Assembly (NCBI RefSeq): GCF_016925615.1
Contig: NZ_CP070499.1
Location: 1,550,001 to 1,614,000 of the forward strand
Length of the DNA stretch: 64,000 bases
Direction: 5' to 3'
Source: Natronosporangium hydrolyticum
GTDB taxonomy: Bacteria; Actinomycetota; Actinomycetes; Mycobacteriales; Micromonosporaceae
The translations under genes and the position numbers were made by a program. Position 1 is the stretch's first letter. Each line of letters begins with the position of its first letter. The notes beneath the pieces are model-generated. The model ran no database searches, had not been told where the DNA came from, and saw nothing but the letters and a program-made list of their open reading frames with translations. Shown in pieces: positions 46,053 through 55,741 of this stretch.

Positions 46053-46892
46053 GTGGTGCCAACTATTCTCCTAGCCGCGACCGCTGCTCTGGTGTGGGGC
46101 GCCTCCGACTTTTGCGGAGGCAAGGGGTCGCAGCGCGCAAGTCCGCTCGCGGTCACGGTCATGTCGCAGATCGTGAGTCTGCCGGTGCTCGCGCTGGGGC
46201 TGGTGGTGATCGCCGGCACGCCCCGCTTCGCCGACCTGGCGTGGGGGATGGTCGGCGGCGTGGCCGGGCTGATCGGCATTGTTCTGCTCTACCGCGGGCT
46301 CGCCAGCGGCGCCATGTCGGTCGTCTCACCGGTCACCGCGGTGACCGCGGCGGTGGTGCCGCTCGTGATCGGCCTGCTGCTCGACGGCATCCTCAGCGCG
46401 CTGGCGCTCGTGGGCACGGTCTGCGCGGTGCTTGCGATCGCCCTGATCAGTGCTGCGCCGGGGGCGGGTGGCGGCGGCCGCGTCACCCGCGGCCTGCTCG
46501 GTCTGGCGCTCACCGCCGGGGCGATGTTCGGCTTCTTCTTCGTCATCCTGGGTCAGGTCAGCCCGGGCAGCGGGCTGTGGGTGATGGTCGGGATCCGGCT
46601 CAGCTCCATCCCGCTCGGGCTGCTGATCGCCGCTCGCAGCCGCACCTCGTTGCGACTCTCGCCACGGGTGCTGGTGTGGGCGGGCGCCGCCGGCTCGCTC
46701 GATCTGCTGGGCAACACATTCTTCCTGATGGCGGCCGCACAGGGGCATCTGAGCATCGTCGCGGTCCTCGCGTCGCTCTATCCGACCAGCACCGTGTTGC
46801 TCGCCCTGGCGGTGGACCGGGAGCGGGTCCGGGTGGTGCAGGTCGCGGGGTTGGGTCTGGCGGCGACCGCGCTGGTGATGACCGCCGCCTGA
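46053..46892 (+). CDS. EamA/DMT-family transporter
   Basis: 279 residues from GTG 46053 (or the adjacent GTG 46056). The protein begins VVPTILLAATAALVWGASDF, the usual first helix; earlier codons overlap the divergent gene and are unlikely to be used. Ten hydrophobic helices form two EamA repeats (ALVWGASDF, later VSPVTAVTAAVVPL and LASLYPTSTVLLALAVDRE). Predicted metabolite exporter or permease; the substrate is probably linked to the ligand of the divergent XRE-cupin protein. Confidence 0.88.
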   Translation: MVPTILLAATAALVWGASDFCGGKGSQRASPLAVTVMSQIVSLPVLALGLVVIAGTPRFADLAWGMVGGVAGLIGIVLLYRGLASGAMSVVSPVTAVTAAVVPLVIGLLLDGILSALALVGTVCAVLAIALISAAPGAGGGGRVTRGLLGLALTAGAMFGFFFVILGQVSPGSGLWVMVGIRLSSIPLGLLIAARSRTSLRLSPRVLVWAGAAGSLDLLGNTFFLMAAAQGHLSIVAVLASLYPTSTVLLALAVDRERVRVVQVAGLGLAATALVMTAA

Positions 46893-46901
46893 GCGGTCTC
46901 G

Positions 46902-46907
46902 TAGGGT
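46902..46907 (+). promoter_or_regulatory. -10 hexamer of a leaderless promoter for the amidase gene
   Basis: TAGGGT ends 7 bases before the ATG at 46915, which has no Shine-Dalgarno sequence. Transcription would start at or next to the A of the ATG. Confidence 0.5.
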
Positions 46908-46914
46908 GGTCGGC

Positions 46915-47712
46915 ATGAGAGTCGCGGTGTGCCAGCTCAACTCCCGTGCCGACCGCTCCGCCAACCTGGCGATCGCCCGGGAGTTGCTCGCCCGGGCCGC
47001 TGATGCCGGTGCCGACCTGGCCGTGTTGCCGGAGTACACCGACTATCTGGGCCCTGCCGATGATGCACCAGACCCGGAGTCGGTCGACGGTCCATGGGCG
47101 CAGGCGTTCGCCGAGGCCGCCGCCGAGCACCAGCTGTGGGTGCACGCCGGCTCGTTCCGCGAGCGCGGCCCGGACCCGGCCCGGACGTACAACACCTCGA
47201 TGGTCTTCGACCGCAGCGGCAATCTTGCCGCGTCCTACCGGAAGATCCATCTCTACGATGTGGAGATTCCCGGTCGGGTCTCGTACCAGGAGTCGAAGCG
47301 GGTGGCGGCCGGCGCGGAGCCGGTCACGGTAGAGATCGAGGGCGTACGCGTCGGGCTGTCGATCTGCTACGACCTGCGCTTCCCGGAGCTGTACCGGCGG
47401 CTAGCGGTCGACGGTGGCGCCCAGGTGCTGGTGGTGCCGGCGGCGTTCATGCTGCACACCGGCCGGGACCATTGGGAGGTGCTGCTGCGGGCGCGGGCGA
47501 TCGAGGACCAGTGCTACGTCCTGGCCGCGGCCCAGATCGGTGACCACGACCCGGGACGCACCTGCTTTGGCAGGAGTATGGTGATCGACCCCTGGGGCAC
47601 GGTGGTGGCGCAGGCGCCCGACGAGGTGACGATCGCCGTCGCCGAGCTTGATCTGGATCGGCTGGCCCGGGTCCGGACCGAGCTGCCCAGCCTGGCCAAC
47701 CGCCGGCTCTAG
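46915..47712 (+). CDS. Carbon-nitrogen hydrolase (nitrilase superfamily, Nit1/Nit2-like amidase)
   Basis: 265 residues. The catalytic triad is visible: Glu40 (LPEYTDY), Lys110 (YRKIHLYD) and Cys151 (SICYDLRFPEL). The Nit-type pattern of ARTYNTSMVFD and the close of the fold (GRSMVIDPWGTVVAQAP) suggest an omega-amidase or deaminated-glutathione amidase repair role, inferred from family only. The start ATG 46915 is preceded by a leaderless-type -10. Confidence 0.9.
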   Translation: MRVAVCQLNSRADRSANLAIARELLARAADAGADLAVLPEYTDYLGPADDAPDPESVDGPWAQAFAEAAAEHQLWVHAGSFRERGPDPARTYNTSMVFDRSGNLAASYRKIHLYDVEIPGRVSYQESKRVAAGAEPVTVEIEGVRVGLSICYDLRFPELYRRLAVDGGAQVLVVPAAFMLHTGRDHWEVLLRARAIEDQCYVLAAAQIGDHDPGRTCFGRSMVIDPWGTVVAQAPDEVTIAVAELDLDRLARVRTELPSLANRRL

Positions 47713-47749
47713 CCGGCCGCGCCGCTAGGTCTGGCGGGCAGCGCCGGCG

Positions 47750-48628
47750 CTAGGTCGCCGCCGAGTCGGCCGCCGGCCGCAGCCGCCACTGCGTAGCGTC
47801 GGCGACCGGCCGGTACCCGATCCGCTGGTAGATCCGGTTGCTGGTCGGGTTCGCCAGATCGGTGTAGAGCATGCAGGCGGTGGCGCCCTGATCGAGTGCC
47901 CACTGGCTCACCGCCGCGGTGGCGGCGGTGCCGTAGCCGTGTCCCCGCAGCGACGGCGGGGTGTAGACCGGCGCGATCCGGGCCACCCCCGCCACCTGCG
48001 GCGCGATCCCGACCATGGTGACCGGCTCGTCGGCGACCTGCCACAGCCACAGCGCGTCGCCGCGGGCCAGCACCCGGTCGACCAGCGGGGCGGACTCGGC
48101 GGGCGTGCTCTCCGGATCGACATCCCGGGCGAACGCGTCGTACCAGCCGATCAGAAGATTCCGGTCGGGCTCGCCGGCGGGCCGGAGCTGGCCCGGCACG
48201 CTGGCAGGCGGGGTGACCGCATCGAGCCGGAACAACCGTTGCCGCATGGTGAGCCGGGGCGGTTCGCCGGTGGCCGTCGACCACCGTTGCGCGAACCGCT
48301 GCGCCGCGCCCTCCGGGCCACTGACCTCGCTCACCGTCTCCGCGTCGGCGAGCAGGTGGTCCGCCAGGGCGTCGATCGCGGGCCCGGGGCCGTCGGTGAG
48401 CAGCAGCGGGTGCGGCGGGGTATGGACCGCCACGGTCAGCACCGTGTCGTCGCGGTCGACGACCCGTAGCCAGCGGTCGGCCGGGGTGACCGGCGCGCGG
48501 CCGGTGGACCGCGATTCGATGATTGTGGCGGCGAGGTTGTTCAGCACCGGGTCGAGGCGCAGGAACGGCAGCACCGCCCCGGTGTACGCGTCGAGGTCGG
48601 GCTCGGCGAGGCAGCGCATGGCCGCCAT
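47750..48628 (-). CDS. GNAT-family N-acetyltransferase
   Basis: 292 residues from ATG 48628 (MAAMRCLAEPDLDAY); ATG 48619 is possible. A long N-terminal region precedes the GNAT core, with MVGIAPQVAGVARIAPVYTP, the acetyl-CoA loop LRGHGYGTAATAAVSQWAL and the final NPTSNRIYQRIGYRPV block. Two-domain GNATs of this length are common in actinobacteria. Substrate unknown. Convergent with the amidase gene. Confidence 0.87.
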   Translation of the reverse strand: MAAMRCLAEPDLDAYTGAVLPFLRLDPVLNNLAATIIESRSTGRAPVTPADRWLRVVDRDDTVLTVAVHTPPHPLLLTDGPGPAIDALADHLLADAETVSEVSGPEGAAQRFAQRWSTATGEPPRLTMRQRLFRLDAVTPPASVPGQLRPAGEPDRNLLIGWYDAFARDVDPESTPAESAPLVDRVLARGDALWLWQVADEPVTMVGIAPQVAGVARIAPVYTPPSLRGHGYGTAATAAVSQWALDQGATACMLYTDLANPTSNRIYQRIGYRPVADATQWRLRPAADSAAT

Positions 48629-48671
48629 TTTCCTGCCGGAGCGACCCCGGCTCAACCGGAAATCCGGCGTC

Positions 48672-48890
48672 CTACAGGCGTTCCAGGAGTACGCCGAGGG
48701 CGCAGATGCCGATCACCGCGCCGCCGGTGAGTAGCAGTGCCGTGTTGACCCGGGAGGGGCCGCGTTTGGCCAACCGGAAGCCGACCACCACGACGGCGGC
48801 CACCACGCACACTCCGATCGCCAGCTGCCACACGGGCAACAGCAGATTCAGCAGTGCGTCCTGGCTGAGCGGGTCCGTGGTGGGGTCCAT
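48672..48890 (-). CDS. Small two-helix membrane protein
   Basis: 72 residues with two clear hydrophobic helices (LAIGVCVVAAVVVVGF near 23-38, TALLLTGGAVIGICALGVLL near 50-69) separated by a basic turn (RLAKRGPSRV). A short acidic/polar N-terminus starts MDPTTDPLSQ. Same strand as the GNAT gene, 43 bases upstream of its start. No family assigned. Confidence 0.6.
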   Translation of the reverse strand: MDPTTDPLSQDALLNLLLPVWQLAIGVCVVAAVVVVGFRLAKRGPSRVNTALLLTGGAVIGICALGVLLERL

Positions 48891-48945
48891 CCTGCTACTG
48901 TGGCACGCCGGGCGAAGCCGCGATGCCTCGATCCGGCAGGCTCCG

Positions 48946-48951
48946 TAGACT
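48946..48951 (+). promoter_or_regulatory. -10 hexamer of a leaderless promoter for valS
   Basis: TAGACT ends 6 bases before the GTG start at 48958, identical in sequence and spacing class to the blaI promoter; no Shine-Dalgarno sequence intervenes. Confidence 0.5.
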
Positions 48952-48957
48952 TGCCGG

Positions 48958-51561
48958 GTGAGCGAGACACCAGCCCTGCCGGCGGCGTACCAGCCGGCCG
49001 AGGTCGAGCAGCGTCGGTATGAGCAGTGGGTCGAGGCCGGCTACTTCAACGCCGACGCCGGCACCGGCAAGCCCGCGCACACGATCGTCATCCCGTTGCC
49101 TAACGTGACCGGCTCGCTGCACATGGGGCACGCGTTGGATCATACGATCCAGGATGCGATTACCCGGCGCCGCCGGATGCAGGGGTACGAGGCGCTGTGG
49201 CTGCCTGGGATGGACCACGCCGGCATCGCCACCCAGAACGTAGTGGAGCGGCAGCTCGCCGCCGAAGGGCTCTCCCGGCATGATCTGGGCCGGGAGGCGT
49301 TCGTCGAGCGGGTGTGGCGGTGGAAGGCCGAGTCCGGTGGGATGATCACTGGGCAGATGCGTCGGCTCGGTAACTCGGTGGACTGGCGCCGGGAACGCTT
49401 CACCATGGACGAAGGGCTCTCCCTGGCGGTCCAGACCATCTTCAAGCGGCTCTTCGACGACGACCTGATCTACCGCGCCGAGCGGATCATCAACTGGTGC
49501 CCCCGCTGCCTCACCGCTATCTCGGATATCGAGGTCGAGCACGCCGACGACGATGGTGAGCTGGTCTCGATCCGGTACGGGGACGGGGCGGGCGCGGTGG
49601 TGGTCGCCACCACCCGGGCCGAGACCATGCTCGGCGACACCGCGGTCGCGGTGCATCCGGACGACGAGCGCTACCGGCACCTGGTCGGCACCGAGGTGGA
49701 GCTGCCGTTGACCGGGCGGCGGATTCCGATCGTCGCCGACCCGTTCGTGGACCCGGAGTTCGGCTCCGGCGCGGTGAAGGTGACGCCGGCGCACGACCCG
49801 AACGACTTCGAGATCGGGCAGCGGCACCAACTGCCGAGCTTGACCGTGATGGATGAGCGGGGGGTGGTCACGGCGGCCGGGCCGTTCCAGGGGCTGGACC
49901 GGTTCGAGGCCCGCCCGGCGATCGTCGCCGCCCTCCGTGAGCAGGGCCGGATCGTGGCCGAACGCCGCCCGTACGTGCACGCGGTGGGGCACTGCTCGCG
50001 CTGCGACACGGTGGTGGAGCCGCGGCTGAGCCTGCAGTGGTTCGTGCGTACCGGGCCGTTGGCGGAGGCCGCCGGCGATGCGGTGCGGGACGGCCGGACC
50101 CGGATCGAGCCGCCGGAGCTGACCAAGCGGTACTTCGACTGGGTCGACAACATGCACGACTGGTGCATCTCCCGCCAGCTGTGGTGGGGTCACCGGATTC
50201 CGGTCTGGTACGGGCCCGACGGCGAAATGGTCTGCGTGGGGCCGGGGGAGGAGCCGCCATCCGGCGAGGGTTGGCGCCGCGACGAGGACGTGCTCGACAC
50301 TTGGTTCTCCTCGGCGCTGTGGCCGTTCTCGACGCTTGGGTGGCCGGATGACACCCCGGATCTGCGCACGTTCTATCCGACCAGTGTGCTGGTCACCGGC
50401 TACGACATCCTGTTCTTCTGGGTCGCCCGGATGATGATGTTCGGGCTGTACGCGATGCAGGGTCGGCAGCCGTTCGACGTGGTGGCCCTGCACGGCATGG
50501 TCCGCGACGAGCACGGCAAGAAGATGTCGAAGTCGTTCGGCAACGTGGTCGACCCGATGGACTGGATCGAGCGGTACGGCGCCGATGCGACCCGGTTCAC
50601 TATGGCGCGGGGCGCCAACCCGGGGGCCGATGTCCCGGTGAGCGAGGAGTGGTGCGCCGGCTCCCGCAACTTCTGCAACAAGCTGTGGAACGCCACCAGG
50701 TTCGCGCTGATCAACGGCGCCCACACCACCGGCCCGCTGCCCGCCGCCGACCAGCTCTCCGCGGTCGACCGCTGGATCCTGTCGCGGTCGCAGCAGGTGG
50801 TCGCGGAGGTCGACGAGTGCTTCGAGCGGTACGAGTTCGCGAAGGCCTGTGACCTGCTCTACCACTTCGCGTGGGACGAGGTCTGCGACTGGTACGTCGA
50901 GTTGGCCAAGCCGGTGCTGATGGGTGATCCGGCGGCGGCGCAGCCGGTGCGGCGGGTGCTGGGGCACGTGCTTGACCAGGTGTTGCGGCTGCTGCATCCG
51001 GTGATCCCGTTCGCGACCGAGGAGCTGTGGACCGCGTTGACCGGCGGCGAGACGGTGATGACCGCGGCCTGGCCGGTGGCGGACCCGTCGTTGCGGGACC
51101 CGGCCGCTGAGGCGGAGGTGCTCGGGGTGCAGAAGGTGGTGACCGAGGTTCGTCGGTTCCGTGCCGACCAGGGGCTGCGACCGGCTCAGCGGGTGGCGGC
51201 GACGATCGACGGGCTGGCGACGGTCGGGTTGGCCGGACACGAGCTGCTGATCCGGACGCTGACCCGGCTCGACGAGGCGTCGGAGGAGTTCGCAGCGACC
51301 GCGACGGTGGCGGTCACCGGTGAGGTCACAGTCGCCTTCGACACCCGGGGCGCGATCGATGTCGGGGCGGAGCGGGCGCGGCTGGAGAAGGATCGGGCCG
51401 CGGCCGAGAAGGAGGCCGCGGGTTGCCGCGCCAAGCTCGGCAACGAGGCATTCCTGAGTAAGGCACCCGAACCGGTGGTGGCCAAGGTTAGGGAGCGGCT
51501 GGCCGTGGCGGAGGCGGACCTTGCCCGGATCCACGTCGCCCTCACCGCCCTCCCGAGTTGA
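48958..51561 (+). CDS. valS: Valyl-tRNA synthetase
   Basis: 867 residues, class I synthetase. HIGH-equivalent HMGH at 55-58 in [14 protein letters not shown], editing (CP1) domain with [15 protein letters not shown] near 522-526, an anticodon-binding domain, and a C-terminal coiled-coil arm ([20 protein letters not shown]). ValRS-typical length. It charges tRNA-Val and clears mischarged Thr. 66 bases separate it from folC, with a 61-bp palindromic repeat between them. Confidence 0.97.
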   Translation: MSETPALPAAYQPAEVEQRRYEQWVEAGYFNADAGTGKPAHTIVIPLPNVTGSLHMGHALDHTIQDAITRRRRMQGYEALWLPGMDHAGIATQNVVERQLAAEGLSRHDLGREAFVERVWRWKAESGGMITGQMRRLGNSVDWRRERFTMDEGLSLAVQTIFKRLFDDDLIYRAERIINWCPRCLTAISDIEVEHADDDGELVSIRYGDGAGAVVVATTRAETMLGDTAVAVHPDDERYRHLVGTEVELPLTGRRIPIVADPFVDPEFGSGAVKVTPAHDPNDFEIGQRHQLPSLTVMDERGVVTAAGPFQGLDRFEARPAIVAALREQGRIVAERRPYVHAVGHCSRCDTVVEPRLSLQWFVRTGPLAEAAGDAVRDGRTRIEPPELTKRYFDWVDNMHDWCISRQLWWGHRIPVWYGPDGEMVCVGPGEEPPSGEGWRRDEDVLDTWFSSALWPFSTLGWPDDTPDLRTFYPTSVLVTGYDILFFWVARMMMFGLYAMQGRQPFDVVALHGMVRDEHGKKMSKSFGNVVDPMDWIERYGADATRFTMARGANPGADVPVSEEWCAGSRNFCNKLWNATRFALINGAHTTGPLPAADQLSAVDRWILSRSQQVVAEVDECFERYEFAKACDLLYHFAWDEVCDWYVELAKPVLMGDPAAAQPVRRVLGHVLDQVLRLLHPVIPFATEELWTALTGGETVMTAAWPVADPSLRDPAAEAEVLGVQKVVTEVRRFRADQGLRPAQRVAATIDGLATVGLAGHELLIRTLTRLDEASEEFAATATVAVTGEVTVAFDTRGAIDVGAERARLEKDRAAAEKEAAGCRAKLGNEAFLSKAPEPVVAKVRERLAVAEADLARIHVALTALPS

Positions 51562-51617
51562 TCATGGACCTAGGTACATGGCCAGGCGGGTTTGGGGTCC
51601 CCAACCCCATGATCGAC
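51557..51617. repeat. 61-bp palindromic repeat, copy 2 (inverted)
   Basis: Reverse-orientation copy of 45293-45353. It overlaps the last bases of valS and fills the gap to folC. It contains TTGGGGTCCCCAA, a perfect palindrome, and inverted termini GTTGATCATGG / CCATGATCGAC with one mismatch, so it could act as a hairpin between the two genes. Confidence 0.8.
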
Positions 51618-51627
51618 GAGGAAGGGA

Positions 51628-52968
51628 GTGCGGGTGTCTGAGGAGTTTGCCCGGATCGACGCCGAGCTACTCGGGCGCGGGTTCACCCGGTACGTCTTCG
51701 ACCTGAGCCGGATCGAGGAGTTGCTCGACACCCTGGGTAACCCGCAGCGGACGTACCCGTCGGTGCACCTGACCGGGACCAACGGCAAGACCTCCACCGC
51801 GCGGATGATCGACTCGCTGCTGCGGGCGCACGGGCTGCGGACCGGCCGGTACACCAGCCCGCACCTGGAGACGGTACGGGAGCGGATCAGCCTGGACGGT
51901 GAGCCGGTCGACGAGGACCGGTTCGTCGCGATCTACGAGGAGGTGGCCCCGGTCGCGGAGCTACTCGACGCCCGGAACCCGGAGTCGTTGACCTACTTCG
52001 ACCTGACCACCGCGATGGCGTTCGCGGCCTTCGCCGACGCACCGGTGGACGCCGCCGTGGTCGAGGTGGGGCTCGGCGGGGCGGAGGACGCGACGAACGT
52101 CCTCCACGCCGGCGTCTGCGTACTGACCCCGATCGGACTCGACCACACCGAGTGGCTCGGCGACACCATCTCCGACATCGCGCACGCCAAGGCGGGGATC
52201 ATCCACCAGGGCGCCACGGTGGTGACCGCCGCGCAGCAAGAAGACGCTGCCCGGGCGATTCTGGAGCGCTGCGCGGAGGTGGGGGCGACCATCGCCCGGG
52301 AGGGCTCCGAGTTCGGAGTGCTCGAGCGGAGCATGGCGGTCGGCGGGCAGGTGTTGAAGCTGCAAGGGTTGGGGGAGACCTACGACGAGGTCTTCCTACC
52401 GCTGCACGGAGCCCACCAGGCCCAGAACGCGGCGGTGGCGCTCGCGGCGACCGAGGCCTTCTTGGGCGCGAGCGCCGGCGGCAAGGCGCTGGAGCCGGAG
52501 TTGGTGCGGGAGGGGTTCGCCATGATTGTGGCCCCCGGCCGGTTGGAACGGGTCCGCACCGCCCCGACGATCCTGCTGGACGCGGCGCACAATCCACACG
52601 GGATGGCCGCTACGGTCGCGGCGTTGACCGAGGAGTTCAGCTTCCGGCGGCTGGTGGCGGTGGTCGCCACCTTTGAGGACAAGGACGCCGCCGGGGTGCT
52701 GGAGACGTTGGAGCCGGCGGTGGACGCGGTCGTCGCGACCCGCAACAGTGGCAGCCGGGCGATGTCACCGGCGCAGCTGGGGGAGATCGCGGTCGAGATC
52801 TTCGGTGAGGATCGGGTGCGGGTGGTGCCGGAGTTGGTCGATGCGATCGAGGCAGCGGTGGACCTGGCAGAGGCCGACCCGGACGGCATCCTCTCCGGAG
52901 TGGGAGTGTTGATCACCGGTTCGGTGGTGACCGTCGCCGACGCCCGCAAGCTGCTCCGCCGTAGTTGA
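51628..52968 (+). CDS. folC: Folylpolyglutamate/dihydrofolate synthase
   Basis: 446 residues from GTG 51628; GTG 51634 is equally placed after GAGGAAGGGAG. P-loop TGTNGKTST near 50-58, the Mur-ligase-like core (FDLTTAMAFAAF, VEVGLGGAEDATN), the Omega region, and a C-terminal ligase domain (APGRLERV, LLDAAHNPHGM). Adds glutamate to folates. The valS-folC pairing is a frequent actinobacterial arrangement. Confidence 0.96.
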   Translation: MRVSEEFARIDAELLGRGFTRYVFDLSRIEELLDTLGNPQRTYPSVHLTGTNGKTSTARMIDSLLRAHGLRTGRYTSPHLETVRERISLDGEPVDEDRFVAIYEEVAPVAELLDARNPESLTYFDLTTAMAFAAFADAPVDAAVVEVGLGGAEDATNVLHAGVCVLTPIGLDHTEWLGDTISDIAHAKAGIIHQGATVVTAAQQEDAARAILERCAEVGATIAREGSEFGVLERSMAVGGQVLKLQGLGETYDEVFLPLHGAHQAQNAAVALAATEAFLGASAGGKALEPELVREGFAMIVAPGRLERVRTAPTILLDAAHNPHGMAATVAALTEEFSFRRLVAVVATFEDKDAAGVLETLEPAVDAVVATRNSGSRAMSPAQLGEIAVEIFGEDRVRVVPELVDAIEAAVDLAEADPDGILSGVGVLITGSVVTVADARKLLRRS

Positions 52969-53123
52969 CGCAGTCGTGACCGGTCAGCTGGAAGCTTCGA
53001 GGACCATAAATGTTGGGGTCTCGGCAGCCCGCCGGAACCGGGTGAACCCTGCCGCAGTGACCACTCGTCGCGGCTCGGGCGGACGTGGGATCGAAGCTCA
53101 TCGGTGGCATGGCATGGTAGAGA

Positions 53124-54566
53124 CTAGCCGGCGGGGCGCCACTGGGTGAGCGCGACGCCGTGCCCGTCCGGATCCTTGAACGCGGCCGCCCACAGCTGCA
53201 ACCGGGCGGTCTCCTCCACCGCTCGCGGCGGCGAGGTGAAGCGTACGCCGTTGGCCTTGAGCTCGGCGTAGACCGCGTCGATGTCGCTGACCTCGAGATT
53301 CAGGTGCATCAACCGGTGCTTGATCGCGCCGAGGTTGGCGACCGCGCGTAGCACGAGTCTGGTGTCGCCGGAGCCGAGCACGATCGTGCCGGCGCCGTTG
53401 TCTACTTCGTAGAAGCCGAGCCGGTCCCGGTAGAAGTCGACGGAGCGGGTGAGGTCGCTGACGAGCAGGGTCATGCCGATCCCGTTGATGGCTCCGGCCG
53501 GACCGGGGTGGGCGCTCGGGTAGGTGGCGAGGATGTCGGCGCCGAGCCCGGTCGGTGGCGGAGCCGCGGTGCTGACCGGCGGACCGGTCGTCCCGCCGTT
53601 CGTGGTGCCGTTCGTGGCGGCGCCGGCAGCGTTACCGGCCATCGCCGCACCTGCGGTGGCGGCCGCGGCGCCGGCCGCCGGGGCGGGGGCGTGCGGCCGG
53701 GGCCGGGGGCTGGGCCGAGGACTGGGCCGGGGCCGCGGCACCGCTGCGGGGACCGCTTCGGGCCCGCCGGCCGGCGCCGGGGCGAGGTGGGCGACCTCGT
53801 CGGGTGGGGCGGCGACGTCGGCCCGGCCGTCGTCACCGGCTGCCGGCTCGACCGCGTCGGCCGGGTCGTCGGCGAGCGGGTTACTCCGGTCGAGTCGGCC
53901 CTCGTCGGCGGGGCTGGCCTCGGCCGGGGCGACTGACGTGGCGGTGGCGGGTTCGACGGTGGGGATCGGGTCGACTGTGGTGCGGTCGACCGGGGCGACC
54001 GGCTCGATCGGCCCGGTCGGCGGGTGGTCCAGGTCGAAGTCGATGACCGGTGACGGGTCGAGATGGGAGCCGGGCGGCACCGCGGGCGACGGCACCGGTT
54101 CGTCGGTGTGCCAGGCCGCCTCCACCGGGTGCTCCACGGGGACGAAGTCCCGCCACTGTACCCGGACATCGCGGATGTCGTCCGCGGCGACCTGGATCGG
54201 CACCCGCTGTCCCGGCTGCGGCCACTGTGCTACCGGAACCCGGGAGTCGTGCACCACCACCGTCTCTTCCGGCATGCCGGGGACGACCACCACCAGCTGC
54301 AGGGAGCAGCGGCCGATCCGCGCGTCGGCCGGTGGTTCGTTGACCTCCAGGACGCGGCCGACCCCCTGCAACCACTCTCGCGGCGTGCCCCGGAAGCCGA
54401 TCACGACCCGGGTGGTCGCCGCCAGGACCATGATCGCGATACCCGTCACCAGCAACGACTGTCGGCCGTTGCCGACCCCGAAGCAGGCGACGAAAAGTCC
54501 GACAAAAATGCACATCCCAGCGATAATTCGGCGAACCGCGACTACACCCGGCCGTTTCCTCGCCAC
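53124..54566 (-). CDS. Membrane-anchored protein with Pro-rich stalk and C-terminal VOC domain
   Basis: 480 residues. Two N-terminal helices (about 11-30 and 38-56), then a soluble beta region (about 65-145: RCSLQLVVVVPGMPEETVVVHD), then about 190 residues of Pro/Ala/Asp-rich linker with RPRPSPRPSPRPRP, then a VOC domain (about 365-480: GMTLLVSDLTRSVDFYRDRLG, MHLNLEVSDIDAVYAELKANG, KDPDGHGVALTQW). The hairpin topology probably keeps both termini in the cytosol. VOC domains are usually soluble; tethering one by a long disordered stalk is unusual. Ligand unknown. Confidence 0.82.
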   Translation of the reverse strand: MARKRPGVVAVRRIIAGMCIFVGLFVACFGVGNGRQSLLVTGIAIMVLAATTRVVIGFRGTPREWLQGVGRVLEVNEPPADARIGRCSLQLVVVVPGMPEETVVVHDSRVPVAQWPQPGQRVPIQVAADDIRDVRVQWRDFVPVEHPVEAAWHTDEPVPSPAVPPGSHLDPSPVIDFDLDHPPTGPIEPVAPVDRTTVDPIPTVEPATATSVAPAEASPADEGRLDRSNPLADDPADAVEPAAGDDGRADVAAPPDEVAHLAPAPAGGPEAVPAAVPRPRPSPRPSPRPRPHAPAPAAGAAAATAGAAMAGNAAGAATNGTTNGGTTGPPVSTAAPPPTGLGADILATYPSAHPGPAGAINGIGMTLLVSDLTRSVDFYRDRLGFYEVDNGAGTIVLGSGDTRLVLRAVANLGAIKHRLMHLNLEVSDIDAVYAELKANGVRFTSPPRAVEETARLQLWAAAFKDPDGHGVALTQWRPAG

Positions 54567-54738
54567 GGTTGCTTCCCTTCGGACGCGCGCCTGGACGCCC
54601 CTAGCCTAGTCGGCGAAGCCAGGTTCGGGCGGTTCGATACGCTGTCTGTGCCCAACAGTTCGCAAATCGCGGTCTGCGAGCCCCCGGTCGACCGGTGCTG
54701 ACCAGGTCGTCGGAGTTCGCCCAGCAGAGGAGGCGCAC

Positions 54739-55161
54739 GTGTCCACCGAGGGTGGCGAGCGGACGCTCGTTCTGGTCAAGCCCGATGCCGTGCGCCGCGG
54801 CCTGGTCGGTGAGGTGGTCGGTCGGTTCGAGCGGAAGGGCCTGCGGATCGAGGCCATGGTGCTGCGCCGGATGGACGGTGAACTCGCGGACCAGCACTAC
54901 GCCGAGCACCTGACCAAGCCCTTCTACCCGCCGCTGCGCGAGTTCATGACCGGCGGTGAGCTGGTGGCCATGATCCTCGTCGGCGACAACGCGATCGCGG
55001 TGGTGCGGGCGATGTGCGGCGCCACCGACGGACGCAAGGCCGACCCCGGCACTATCCGAGGCGACTTCTCGCTGTCCAATCGCGAGAACCTGATCCACGC
55101 GTCCGACTCGGTGGAGAGCGCCAAGCGCGAGATCGCGCTCTGGTTCCCCGGCCACGGGTGA
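54739..55161 (+). CDS. ndk: Nucleoside diphosphate kinase
   Basis: 140 residues, GTG start preceded by GAGGAGG. Phosphohistidine His120 in NLIHASDS, the N-terminal TLVLVKPDAV block, and GATDGRKADPGTIRGDF. Balances nucleoside triphosphate pools. Normal length. Divergent from the VOC-stalk gene. Confidence 0.97.
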   Translation: MSTEGGERTLVLVKPDAVRRGLVGEVVGRFERKGLRIEAMVLRRMDGELADQHYAEHLTKPFYPPLREFMTGGELVAMILVGDNAIAVVRAMCGATDGRKADPGTIRGDFSLSNRENLIHASDSVESAKREIALWFPGHG

Positions 55162-55200
55162 TCCCCCAGCCGTAGCCGGGGGATCAGCCGTGGCGTCGGG

Positions 55201-55641
55201 TCAGCGTACCGGCGGCGCCACCCGGGTGGCGATGGCGATCCGGTTCCAGACGTTGATGGTCGCGATCGCCATGATCAGGTTGGCTGTCGCTTCCTCGGAG
55301 TAGTGCTCCCGCACCTTGGCCCAGGTCGCGTCGGTCACTCCGTGATCTCCGAGCCGGGTGACCTCGTCGGTGAGGGCGAGCGCGGCCCGTTCCCGGTCGG
55401 TGAAAAAGGGCGCCTCTCGCCAGGCGGCGACCGCGAAGAGTCGCTGCGTCGATTCGCCTGCGCTGAGCGCGTCGTGGCTGTGCATGTCCACACAGAATGC
55501 GCAACCGTTGATCATAGAGGCGCGCAGCTTCACCAGCTCCAGCAGCTGGTGTGCCACCGTGCTGCGGACGTACTTCTCCAGCTGGAACACCGCCTGGTAC
55601 GCCTCGGGGACCACTTCTGCCATCGCCATCCGCTCGGTCAT
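55201..55641 (-). CDS. Carboxymuconolactone decarboxylase / AhpD-like protein
   Basis: 146 residues from ATG 55641, chosen because GGAGGATGAG precedes it; the longer frame is not family-like. CxxC motif in NGCAFCVDMHSHDA with the usual His, and helices around LLELVKLRASMI, matching CMD-family peroxidase-type proteins that use the redox-active cysteines. Convergent with ndk; 40 bases lie between the stops. Confidence 0.9.
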   Translation of the reverse strand: MTERMAMAEVVPEAYQAVFQLEKYVRSTVAHQLLELVKLRASMINGCAFCVDMHSHDALSAGESTQRLFAVAAWREAPFFTDRERAALALTDEVTRLGDHGVTDATWAKVREHYSEEATANLIMAIATINVWNRIAIATRVAPPVR

Positions 55642-55741
55642 CTCATCCTCCGTTTTCGGGTCGGTCGCCAATCCGACGGCGCGGGCGGGGATGGTGTGAC
55701 CGGCGCGGTGGGTGACCCGGGACACAGCCGCCACCCCCGAC

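Noticed and set aside
48896-48957. T-box riboswitch before valS
   Set aside because: Only about 60 bases are available and a leaderless-type -10 lies 6 bases before the start codon.
48895-51534. Very long open frame antisense to valS
   Set aside because: A product of high third-position GC; its translation is low-complexity and shares no family features, while the plus strand encodes a complete valyl-tRNA synthetase.
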